A stretch of 64,000 nt of DNA, taken from the NCBI RefSeq assembly GCF_028769735.1, contig NC_088178.1:13790857-13854856 (forward strand), written 5' to 3'. The notes under the pieces were generated by a model. It had not been told where the DNA came from. It did not search any database and saw nothing but the letters and a program-made list of their open reading frames with translations. Numbering within the stretch: position 1 is the first letter of the stretch; each line of letters begins with the position of its first letter. The translations under genes were made by a program, and so were the position numbers. This DNA comes from Zonotrichia leucophrys gambelii. Taxonomy: Eukaryota > Chordata > Aves > Passeriformes > Passerellidae. This document shows positions 47,812 to 59,400 of this stretch, one piece after another.

Positions 47812-50800
47812 CAGCTGATGCCAGTGCTGAAGGGGAAGCTGACAGTAGGGTTCAGACTGCAGTGCTCAGATTAAATGCTTTCTGCTATTCATGTTTAAAC
47901 CGGTGTGCTAAGGACAAGCAAACAAATTCAGCAAGCAATGGAGAACTCCTCCTAGCTGTAGTTGGCTTCAGATGATGGCTAGACATGAGATTTTGGAGAA
48001 GGTGGCTGAGAGAGGACTTAATTTGGAAAGAAAGCAATAGGTCTGAAGCATACAAATTCTCGATCTAGTATTGACTGCCTGGAATGACAACTTCAGTGGT
48101 ACTAGGGAGAAACAGATGGGTAAATCCAGAACCACAAAGCAAACGAATTCTGCTGTGTTTCTCACCTTTCTGTTGCAAGGTATTTTAAATAAATACTACT
48201 CTGTTAAAAATTAATGGTGAGTTGTACAGTGAGTTACTGTTGTATTTTGGGAAGTGCAGGTGCCAGTGTGACATCAGGTGCTGCCTTAATGATAGTGTTA
48301 CTGTATTTTCTCTTTATCCAAAGATCTTCAAAAATGCTTTGGTGTGAATTAACTGGTATCAAAACATTATATTGCAGTGGAGATTGACTGCTCCTGAGTT
48401 TAGTAAATGGGAAGATTTTAAAAGTATTTTGTTTGGACCATTCAAATGGCTCATCACCTGTGTGAGTTCTGCAGTCAGGTTTTACTCTCTTGGGTGGTTG
48501 TTTCAGCAGGACATCAGTGAAGGAACTTCAAATAACCCTTAATCCTTTATGTTCACCAGTTTTGTAGGCAACTGATGTTATCAGCTGCTCCTTTAGGGAC
48601 TTGAATACGACTTTAAATTTAAGTTGATTTTAAAGTGTAACTTTTTTCTTTTAATCAATAAACCAGAAATGGACTACTATCACATCCTATAGCAGTCCAT
48701 AGTTGTGTTTAAAAAAATCCTTTAAAATAAATGCACAAAATAACACACCCCTTGTTTAACACCATGTTGCCTTGTAATCCTGGCTTTGTGAGGTCTTTAG
48801 AAAACTGGGTGGGCAGGCAGCAGTAACATAACTTCTTCACTCAGTCAGTGGCTTAGGCTGAAAGTGGAAGGAGCAGGCAGGTAGAACAAACAGCATTTTT
48901 GATTGAAATTAACATGAGTTAAAGGTTAAGTGTTGTTTGATCATCTCTTGATGTTGGTTACCAAAGGTGAAATTAATTTTATTTAGAATTAATAAACCAT
49001 AACTTTCATACTACTCTTTCTGTGTGCCAGTTTGATGTGGTATGATCAACTTGCTGGAGAGTCTTTCATTTTGTGATTTGTTCTTTTTTAAAATTTGTGC
49101 TGTAAATGTTGAGTGAATATTACTTCAGATACTCTCAGAACTTGAACCAGTATGCAAGGAACATAGTTGCTTAGAGCATAAGAGTTCTCATTTTATTTTA
49201 ACAGTGTCTTCCATTGGCAGCTGTTCAGTCTAGTGACTGTTTGACTAAGTTTTAGTGAAATATCCTTGAATAAGAAATAAGTAACTAGTCACTATTATAT
49301 GTATGGTTGCCTGTCCCAATGGATATGATTTTTTTGTGAACTGTGACTGATTTGACTGATTAGGTTTATTGCTAATGAATTCATACTAAAGAATATAGAC
49401 TTATGTCCACTTGACAATTTACAATTTTAGCTTAAAATGTGTCTTGAAACTTCTGAAGTGTTATCCTCACCTAGATTTATTCTTAATCTCTGGGAAGATT
49501 CAGGGAAATGAACAGTGACTAAAATGACCATGTAATGTTTTCACTCTCATTTTGTCAGAAATGGCTAAGTAAGGAAACACTTTCAATTTTCATTCATTAC
49601 TGCATTCTGGTCTCTAAATTTTGGTTTAATAAAAGATTAAAGTATTCTAAAGATTAAACTGTGGGGCTGAACACACCTGGGTTAGTTGACTGGAATCTCG
49701 AGGCTGGTAGAATAATAAAGTTGAAGGCATGTAGTGTACAGCATATTGAAATAGAATAAAAACTGCTTTGTGGTGGTTTTTTTTCTGAAAGGCTTCCCCT
49801 CTTCAGCAAACGGGGAATTCATCTATGAATCTAAATGTGAGACAAATGTGAAGTAACAACTTTTCTGCTGATGTCAGTTGGCAAACCAACAAAAGATAAA
49901 TATGTAACTGCTGTCAGTGTAAGCAGAATTATAAGGTTTTGATTATTCTGATGTATTTTGCATATGCACCTATTTTATTAATGTTTGAAAAGATTGTTTT
50001 AAGACTTTTTTTTGTAACTTTAATTTCTGAAAATTAATTTAGTCTGGATTTGCTCTAAATATGTGGTCAAGAAGGACTTCTTACAAAAGTTTTGAATTCA
50101 CAAGCATAGAATTGGCCCATAACTAAAATGGGGTAGGAGTGTTAGTCCAGTTTAATTAAAACCAAAAACCTGCACTGCTCAAGGTCACATCAGAGGCTGA
50201 TCAGCATGGTTAGTGGTTGAATCTAAATGGATAGGTTGTTGTATTTTGGCCAGTCCCTAACAGCAAATGACAAATTTGGAAGGGCTATTTTTGCATTTGT
50301 GATATATAACAAAAAGTCATCATGCTAGAAAACTTACCTTGGAAGCATTAACTAATGGGGGATAGTTTTTGTGTTCTATTCAGGGGTATTTTTTCTGCAA
50401 AAATTGCAAACTTGCATATACAGGGTGCTTATTTCAAAAAGTAAAGACAAAACTGTTACTGTTCAAATTTAAAAAGCAGTAAGTACCAGGTGCTTTTTTA
50501 TTTCACCCTAAATTTGTGCAATCTGATTTTAAGAATAAATTTAGTAGTTCAACAGTAAAGAGACAATTAACTTTCCAAATGTTATATGCTTTCTTTTATT
50601 GCAAAAGCATTATTTGTGTGGAATAACTGGAATCAAACAGTGCTACTTTCAGTACTGTATTCAGTGAGCTGTTTTCAGGAAGTCTCAATGCATTCTCAAT
50701 GAACTGGGTCAATATTGCTCTTCTCAAAAAAAAAAACCTCTTACAAAACTCTAATGCTTTTGTTTCAAATATAGGCATTTGGGTTACTATTTTTGTTACT

Positions 50801-53661
50801 TTGTTTTCCTCATTCCTAATCAAACTTCACGTGTCCCTAGATTTTCCTCATTGAAATAATTTCTTAACTGATTTTTTTCCATAAATTGTAATTTTTTGCT
50901 GCAGTATGATGTAGTTAGAGCATTGTTGGAGCACATGCTGCTGAAAGACTATGAATTTAGTGTGGTGTGTTTTAATGATGCCATGACAACAGGGGTTGCC
51001 ATGATACTGATGAACAAAAAGGCTGGGACTGGCTATCTTGCTAATTTGGAAGCTTCAAGCACTATGTTCCTTGACAGAAGGATGGGTAGGTGGCTTCTTA
51101 CTCTGCATTGTGCACAGGATAGAAAGGTGATGACTCTCCCAGACCCTTCTGCAGCTTCCAGCCTTGCTAGAGATTTTGCAGGAATAAATTCTTCCAGGAA
51201 TTCTCTGAGTGAGTTTTTCAGTGAATTAAAATGTTTCTTTCCTTGTATCTGCAGCATGTAGCCAAATAATGAAGAAATGTGATAGCTAAACTGTTGCTTT
51301 CTCATCACTCCTGAACTATGACCACCAACAAATATCTCTACCACCATTAAAGGAAGAAGTTTTGTTCATTTTATATCCATCCAGTCAATGAAAATCATGT
51401 CTAACTCATATATTTACTGCCTAAAAAAAGCTGCTTTGATGGTAGACCAGGTGCAAGGACATAGGTAACTTTGCTATGGTCAAACCACAATCAATGTAAA
51501 ACTTGCTCACTGTGTGGTTGATTAATTCTTATGGTCTTTTGAGTGTGATAGTGAACTCTGTTAAATCAAACAAATATGCCAGGCTGTTAATTGTGTTAGA
51601 ATGGGGCTGACAGAGATAACAGGCAAAAAGAAAATGATGGTTTAATCTGGGACTTTGCCAAACTGCAGATGTAGGAATTAGGTGATTTCCACACAGTTTA
51701 TGATTGTGTGATTGTTTTGCCTACTCTGTGATGCTCACTGGGAAGTCTCATAGTCTGGATTTGGTTCAGACCTGAGTGCTGACAGTGTTCTAGTATGCAG
51801 TATGGACCTAGATGAAGATGATAATAATGACATTTTTAGCTAAAATCTGTTTTACTTTGGATCAGCTTCATTCCAATGCTGATTTTTTTTCCCTGCCCTA
51901 GGTGGCACAAGTAGTGATGCCGTGTAATCCTTCTCTAGAGTGTAATAAAAATACATATATAATTCAGATATAATTCACTTAAAGGTCAAAATGAGATTTT
52001 TTAATAAACATAGTGAATGGTCTCTTAGCCAAGATGTTGGTCTTGAACAGTGAAATGTTTATTACTCAAGCCTCTTTCTTCTGAGTCCTTCAAAGACTGA
52101 AAATGATGAGAAGCTGACTGTTTGCATCCTATAAGGTGAAGCTTTTTATTAAAGTTCTGTATCCAGATATTTGGGAAATTGTTTCCAAGTTTGTGTGCTT
52201 GTCCTCACCACCATCCTGCAAGATTATTTGGCTGGCCTGAGAGAGGTTAGGATTAATGGAGAAGATGTGAAATGGTGCCTAAAATTGGAATTCAGATTAT
52301 TATATTTCAGTTGAAGGGTAGGTGAAGTACACACACTTCAGCTGATCCCAGGAGAACAGATTTACAGAGGGAGCTCCCAGAATGAGGACTGGACCAATGA
52401 GGGTGATGGCTACCATGGGCATTTACGGCTCTCATCAGTTGCATTTATTCTACTGGAAATGTCCAGAGTGAGTTCTCTGTAGATTCTGATCATAGTGAAG
52501 GCATAGTGTGTTTATGAAGGTAGATGCAGAAGATATTTGTGCAAAACTCCAAGATACCTTGTTTACAGTGAGATTTTGACCAGTGAGGTGAGTTTCTGTA
52601 GACTTCCCTGAGTCTGAAGAGCTGCTCTGTGTGTATAAACTTGTGGCTGTAGAGGGTATGCCCAGCATGTTGTTCACACCACATAATGTTCTTGAGAATA
52701 TTTGAATGCATGACATAACTAATGCATGACATAACCACATCTTCTTAATTGTAAAAGGCTCCTAATGGAAAGCTGGACTTTTACTTGTTGTGAACTAGAA
52801 TATCTGCTTTGACAGTCTCACATGCATTCTGACTCAAGGAATTTTGCAGAGATGTTACTTCTCAGTTGTTTTATCTAGACTGCCACCCTGTCTTTCTTTA
52901 GTGAGACCAACTTCCGTTCTAAACAAACTGTTAGCCACAGCAAAATAATAGTTGTATTAGTGGTTTCCTTCTTTGGGGACTGGTGGAAATTGAGTAGTAG
53001 AGAGAAAGTCTGCTGCTGTTAAAAGGCCTTAATATTCTACATGGAGAAGCAGAAAGTAGAATTGCATGTACATCTCCTGTATGGGTCTGAAGAGCAGTGT
53101 AGTGGGAGAAAAACTGTTACTCTGTATTTAAACTTATCCTGGCAAACATTTGTTGACATAAACAACTTCAGAAATGTTTGGGCCAATAATAAATCGGGTC
53201 AGACAAAAGAATGCCAGCCAACTGACACAGCAGTGCCTTTCCCAACTGCGTGTATTGTGACCAGCCCTGACTTGGCAGGGAGGGTGACTGGTGCTCACAA
53301 GCTTGATGAGCAAATTTGATTTTGTTTTGCATGAATAGAATCCATAGCTGTAAGGACATTATTGCTTAGAAACTTACTAAACAAAGGCTTCCCTTTGAGA
53401 AATATGTAAAATTAGAAAATAGGTAGATTATACATTTACATTAAAGATGTGTGAGCGGTTAGAAAATGTGGTGACCAAAACCATTGAGAAATGAGATGCC
53501 AGTGACAATAGTGTGCTACTGTGATGACTTGGCAAAGAGACTTTCCAGCTGCTTTGTACTGTCATTCTTGTATATTAGACTTGTCAGCTTTGAATGCATG
53601 CTTTTTCACCCTGTTCTTCTCTCTCCCCTCTCCTACAGAGTATGCTTTCATTTGGGAAGCG

Positions 53662-53986
53662 TTTGTTTTCAGCTCTTGTAAATGGCAGTTCAACCCCTAG
53701 TGAAAGAAGATTTTCAGATAGGCTGCTAAACTCTATGCAAGCCTTTTTTTTTTTTTTTTTTTTTTCTCCTTTTCAGTTTTAAGAGCTGGTTTTCTCCTTT
53801 TCAGAGGTAGGGGGCTGACTCATTCCTCCAGGAGATGGCAGGAAACCAGTCACCTGAGTGAACAGCTGAGCTCAAGTGCCCAGAGAGGGCCTCTAAGTGT
53901 TGTAGGATCACTGACATCATCCTGCTTTAGACTTCTATGGATTTTGCATTTCATGCTGTTAAGCTTGAGAGAGGTTTTTAAACAAT
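53662..53986 (+). repeat. Left arm of 310-bp inverted repeat (intron 2)
   Basis: This 325-bp block is the reverse complement of 57803-58114. Outside a poly-T run (22 T here at 53744-53765, about 6 in the other copy) and the frayed ends, the arms match almost base for base. I see one clear substitution in the core (CTCTAAGTG here, CTCTATGTG in the other arm read in the same sense). The unit matches no transposon I recognise and has no clear target-site duplication or TG...CA ends. It contains a strong acceptor-like run, T22 then CTCCTTTTCAG. It may be an unrecognised repeat family or a local inverted duplication kept alike by gene conversion. Confidence 0.92.
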
Positions 53987-56290
53987 ATGGCATCCATTGG
54001 TGGAGAATTTCTTGCTGATTTCATGCGCATCAATGAATGTTTACAGCAATAGAAGGGACAGAAGAAAAATTGAAAGTAAATACTTATTGTGAGTACTTCA
54101 GTTAGATTGAGTTGCTGCAGGAGCTCATTGGAGACACGTTTCCTTGTGCATTCCTTTCACTGTATTTGTTCTACTGTTGTTTTGATCTCAGCCATTTTCA
54201 GACTTCTTACCATTAAAACGCTGTTTCTGTTCATCTGGCATATTTAGGCTGTTTTGCTACCTGAGGTTTCTAAATCTGTCCTGAACAGGAAATCTCTGGT
54301 TTAGTGTCTGTTTGGTCTCAGTTATTGTGAATGCAGTGTAGTTGTGGTTCCTGATGCCTTCTGCCCCCACCTCTCCCCAAGCACCACTTGTCACAGACCT
54401 TTTGTCTTCTGGAGGCACAGAAACAATGTTTCCGATATTTTGTAAACAAATGATACAGTGATGGAATACAAAGAAATCTCAGTTGGGTGTAGCCTTTGCT
54501 TTTGAAAGTACAAATAAGTAATCTCCTCCTTGAGTGCACTATTTTAGTGATAGTGTTCTTCTGGATGGAATGATAAACATTTAATTCAACTCAGTGGTTG
54601 TTTCCCATTAGCATTTCCCTTTGAAGCTTATTACTGGTGTTCCAGACTTGAAGGGACTTGTGTCCACTTCAAGACTTTTCTTTTGTTTTTCCCCTTCTCG
54701 CTTATTTTGCCTTTTCCGCCCAGCTCTATTGTTCTGGCAAGATATATTATGAAATTTTAATAGTATTGAGTCAGCTAAAAATCATTATATGTAGGTGTAA
54801 ATGAAGATGAAGCCACAACTGGGTGGTCATTTTTTTAACAAGTTATTTAGAACTTTCCTAATTTACTGCTGACTAAGATGGATTTTCCTAGACTTTTGTG
54901 TGTCCTATTACAGACAGAGAGCCTGCTTGTCCCTTCCAGCAGGAAAAGTGCCTGTGAATGGTAGATAGTGTTTACCTTTGTGGACTTCCTGAGTCAAGGC
55001 TTATTCCTTTGACAATGTATAAGCCAGTCTGAGTTGAAAAAAAAAGATCTGCTGATACGTGGCATGTAAGGAAATAAAGCCTGAAGCATGGTAGTCCTTA
55101 GGAGACTTGCTATTGTACCTGATACAAATATATAAAATTTGTGTGTAGCCTCCGCACCTGCACCTGACAGCAGTGATCCACTATACTGATGTGTCATGTT
55201 GTACTGTGTGGATTCCTCAGAAAAATTTAGGTGCCTCTAGCCTGAATATAATGTCTTGTCACCAGAAAAAAATGGCTCTGAGTTGAAACTATTCTCTGAG
55301 CAGCACTGGATCAATTTGCAGTGTACTGTGATTGTCTGTATTGACCTGTTTGTTATCATGGCCACAGACAACACAGAATTGCCCTGCTCGGTGGGGAAGT
55401 GAGTCAGCTTCTATTAGATCCTCTTTTTCTTTTTCATAAGCTAGACTTTCCTGAATTTGAAAGCTTTTTACCACAATTTGCAACGCAGCACTCTGGCACA
55501 TGAGAAACTTTAATTCCATGCACCAGCACCTCTTCTGTAACAGAACAGATTGTGGTTTAACCTGTGCTGTGCATGCAACAATAAGTATTTTGTAAAAAAC
55601 TTAGATGAGCTTGGGATTTAGAGGCACACAGCAAGAGGCATGTGCTATAAAAAGCATCACCATCTTAGAGTGTGTTTGTGAATTTTTCTGATTTGGCCTA
55701 ATTTAGATGTTCAACTTACTTATCAGGACTGACATGCTTAAAGACAGACCTTTGTAGATCTTGGCTTATATACTAAAGATGCTTAAGGTTTTGCTGATAC
55801 TTTAATTAAAAACTAACCAACATTTGCCAGAAATTTTAATTTTCAAACTATACCTACATGGTGTTGAATTTGTCTCAGGTGAAGAATTACTTAATGAACA
55901 ATCAGAATCTGCTTTTGTTGATACCTTTTTTCATATAAATAATTATCAAAATGGTGGTTGGTGAAATTACATGAGAAAAAATGATGGTTCAATTTAGAAA
56001 CCTTAGGGTGTTGTTATAGAATTCCTCCCCTCCTTTTTTGATAAAGTATGCTTGCTTTAGTTTTTGTGAGAAATAAGTTTGTGTAAATTATGTAAAATAT
56101 TGAAAGTTTACTATTGGCAGCTGCTACTATAACTCTGTTTTTAACAATGTCTTTATTTTAAGTAGGCTCAATATGAAGTAGCTTCAATATGGCTTAGAAT
56201 TCCATGCAGCTGAATACTCTCAAAGTGTTTTGTAATGTGACTGGGTGTCAATTCACTGTTTTAATGAAGTTTCTCCTTTACTTTTTTCAG

Positions 56291-56434
56291 AAAATCATGA
56301 TGGCCTGCATCAAGTAGTTCATGAGCGCCTGGGGGAGTTACTACGTGTTTTAAAAGCAGTGATAAATAAACATCAGACTCTAAATTCAGTTGATATTCTT
56401 AGTGCTGCAGGAACAGTTATTGCAAAAGTAAAAG
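56291..56434 (+). CDS. ARHGAP29: ARHGAP29 coding exon 2 (exon 3)
   Basis: A 144-nt exon, phase 1 at both ends, so skipping it removes exactly 48 codons and keeps the frame. It encodes NHDGLHQVVHERLGELLRVL and then KAVINKHQTLNSVD, ending GTVIAKVK. Human ARHGAP29 has IRLEELLRVLKSIMNKHQNLNSVD at the same place, so the match is clear. The acceptor is CTTTTTTCAG at 56290 and the donor AAAG|GTAAGG at 56434. The region is helical and lies before the F-BAR domain. The exon sits between two near-identical inverted repeats: the left arm ends 2.3 kb upstream and the right arm begins 1.4 kb downstream. Confidence 0.95.
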
Positions 56435-59400
56435 GTAAGGAATTGCTGTCTTTCGTATTCATGGAAAATTGTAATTAGTGACTTGATTGGCTTAGAATTA
56501 TAGATAGAATTCTACATATACAGAAGAAACTGAGGCTTTTTAAAGCATAATGCTGTAATACTTGTTTAAAAAAATGCCTTCCCTAAATGAAGAGTAATAT
56601 TAAGTAGCTTGTTCTCTCATTGATGTGATAAAATTCTGCTTATAGGAAGCTAAGTGCAAACCCACATTGAATTCTAAAAGCATAAGCCTTTGATTTTAAG
56701 CTTTCTTTACCTGAGTAACACAGAATAATATCACAGAGTAATAAACCTGGCATGTATCTACTTTGAGATTTGCCAAGAATCTTTGCCTAAGTTTCTGAAT
56801 CTGTAGGGATGGTATTGTATTTCTATCAGGTGAAGAAATCTCTGAGCAATCCAAATCTGCATAGTTGAAGAGTTATAAATTCCACAAGTGCAATGCAGCC
56901 ATGTGTCAATAAAGGTGTCAATAGCAACAAAAGTGTTGCAGACATGTAAATACTTTCTGTTGTTGATCTTTGCTACTGCAGTTCTCAGCATGCCAGACAA
57001 ATGCAAATAATGAAGCACTCAATTGCTCCAGCCCCAGAAACCTGTTCCTTCCCTGTGTAACCTTTGACTGCAGCTCTTCCTGCTCTGGAGTCTGGTGTAT
57101 TACTGTGGAACCAGCTTTGAGGAGGGTTAAATCTCTCCCTCGTGACCGTGTGAAATCATGTAGGATATCTTCCTTCAGAGACACATATGGTTTTTCTTCT
57201 TTGTCTAGGCCTTCCCTCTTATTTCCTATTTATCTTAGTATGTCTGAAATGTATTGTTGATTCAGTAAAGTGGGAATATCAGTTAAAATGATAATGTGTT
57301 TAGCTTCCTGATTCCTATATATTGAATTCTTCCAAGCTTCTTATGGATGCTTCCTATTGATACATGATTTTGCCAGTTTGTTTGATCTTGGCAGGTAGTA
57401 GCAGAGTACTTCTCATTTTCTTTGTGTTACACACAGAGTTTCCTATAGATCTGTGCCTGTATTTCAAATGATCATGGGACAGGACTGTAACTTCTGAACT
57501 TGCTTTAGAGGTTTGTACATGACAGCAGAAACACAGAGGGTATCCCTTGTGGGGCTGTTTGCTCATTGGTCATGGGGGAAGTTGAAGTTCACACATACAG
57601 TGGTGGTCAGTGTTCAGTGAACATGTTCATTGTTTAGTAAACATAATCCTTCCACCTCCAACAAGCTGTTTCCATGCTTAAGTGCTGTGGTAAGATGACA
57701 GTGTCCTCTGTCCTAATTTCAGTGGTCGTAGACAATGTTCAATTTATTTAATTTAAGAAATGTTGAGGAAAAGTGACCTAAGGTATGCAAGTAAATCATA
57801 TATAGTTTTAGAACCGCTCTCAAGCTTAACAGCATGAAATGCAAAATCCATAGAAGTCTAAAGCAGGATGATGTCAGTGATCCTACAACACATAGAGGCC
57901 CTCTCTGGGCACTTGAGCTCAGCTGTTCACTCAGGTGACTGGTTTCCTGCCATCTCCTGGAGGAATGAGTCAGCCCCCTACCTCTGAAAAGGAGAAAACC
58001 AGCTCTTAAAACTGAAAAGGGAAGAAAAAAGGCTTGCATAGAGTTTAGCAGCCTATCTGAAAATCTTCTTTCACTAGGGGTTGAACTGCCATTTACAAGA
58101 GCTGAAAAAAACAATGCTGCCTCAATATTTGTAGCCGTTGATACAAAGAAGTACTTTGTTACAAAGATTTTGGGAATGCCTGTCAGTGTATTTGTGACAC
58201 CTCTGGAGATGGAAATGGGGAGATTCAACACTTCAGGACACTTTGACTATTACTTCAGTCCTCCTTCTCTGCGAACAGCGAAGCCTTTGCTGTATGAAAA
58301 CAGACTGCCTCCCCCAACATAATCAGTGGTAAATGTGAAGGCAGTTTGCCTTTAGCACCTGTTTGGTTTTTACAGCTGTTCGTTTTCTGAAGATCCTGCT
58401 GCTCCAAGTTTATATTCAAACTGAAGTGTAGGACAGCTGGTGCTGAGAAAGCGGAAATAAAAATGCAGCACATTGTGGTGATTATAAGCATATCAGACCT
58501 CAGATTTGCTTACTTTGACCTGTGTGTAACACATGCATTCACATGTTTTCATCTGTGGTTATTTCACCAGAGGTAATGCAGCTTTTGAATAAACAGGAAG
58601 CTACAAGAATGTGAGGAGCTGGTAGAACATATCCAGTATCCTTTTTCCTCTGGCTTCCCTGTCTTTGTTAATGTGACATTATGAAAAGTTCATGTGACTC
58701 ATCTGTTTCTTGTCATTGGAGGACAGAACTATAAAAAGATATGGAAGCACTCAGTAGTTGGATTTATGAATAGGAAGAAAATTAACCTGACATGGAAAAT
58801 TCTGATGTTTATTTAGGAGAGGATGAAATAGAAACAAGCTGAGATTCACACATGATTCTACCTCCTGGTTTTTGAGTCTTTGCATAATGTCAGAGTTTCA
58901 AATCCAGGTTTTCTCTGGAACTTCATGAAGTAGTGACATACTGCTATTATAACAAACAAATGCCTTTTGCTCTTCATTAAATCAATTGCAATAACTTTGG
59001 AACCTTAGTGGCTCATGAAGTCTTAGTGTCTTGTTAAGTGTTCTCCTAACTATGACAAGTTGCACTGTGCTTTAATCAAAATGTCCAGTACAGATGGACT
59101 ACCCCCCTTTAGATTAGTGCATGTGTGAATATTTCAAAGGCTAACAAAAATTGAAGTGCATGTGACCCTCTTTCAAGCTTCTTGGCCATTTTTTAGGACC
59201 TTCAATGGGAATGAGACAAATGTGCCCCTCGTTCTGCTTTGGATGTTCAATGCTTTTCCTTTTAGATAGATTGAAGGAAAAACTAGCTTTATCATGTTAC
59301 CTGAATCATGCTACAGAGAATCATGCTTGGCAGTACAGGTTTGTCAGACTTGTGCTGTTTTGGACTGAGGTTGAGGGAAAATGGCAGTGAGACGAGTGGG

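Larger units (their letters stand above)
37689..56290 (+). other. ARHGAP29: ARHGAP29 intron 2 (18.6 kb)
   Basis: Runs from donor GTGTGT at 37689 to acceptor TTTTTTCAG at 56290. Human ARHGAP29 aligns continuously from exon 2 to exon 3, so no coding exon is expected here and none was found. The plus strand is visibly T- and G-rich. The intron holds a G/T-only tract near 41.8 kb, several short hairpins and the left arm of a 310-bp inverted repeat at 53.66-53.99 kb. A 121-codon open stretch at 50896-51261, with acceptor- and donor-like ends, is not in a compatible phase with exon 2. Confidence 0.85.

Noticed and set aside
50896..51261. A 121-codon open stretch with an acceptor-like start (TTTTTTGCTGCAG) and a donor-like GTAGGT near 51085
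   Set aside because: As an exon joined to phase-1 exon 2, it hits a stop at once (G-TA then TGA). Human ARHGAP29 needs no exon here, and the peptide matches no family I know. It could be a cryptic exon but is not supported.
57719..58231. A 170-codon minus-strand open frame over the right repeat arm
   Set aside because: It runs through repeat and unique DNA alike, has no recognisable domain, and its counterpart over the left arm is broken by the poly-T expansion.
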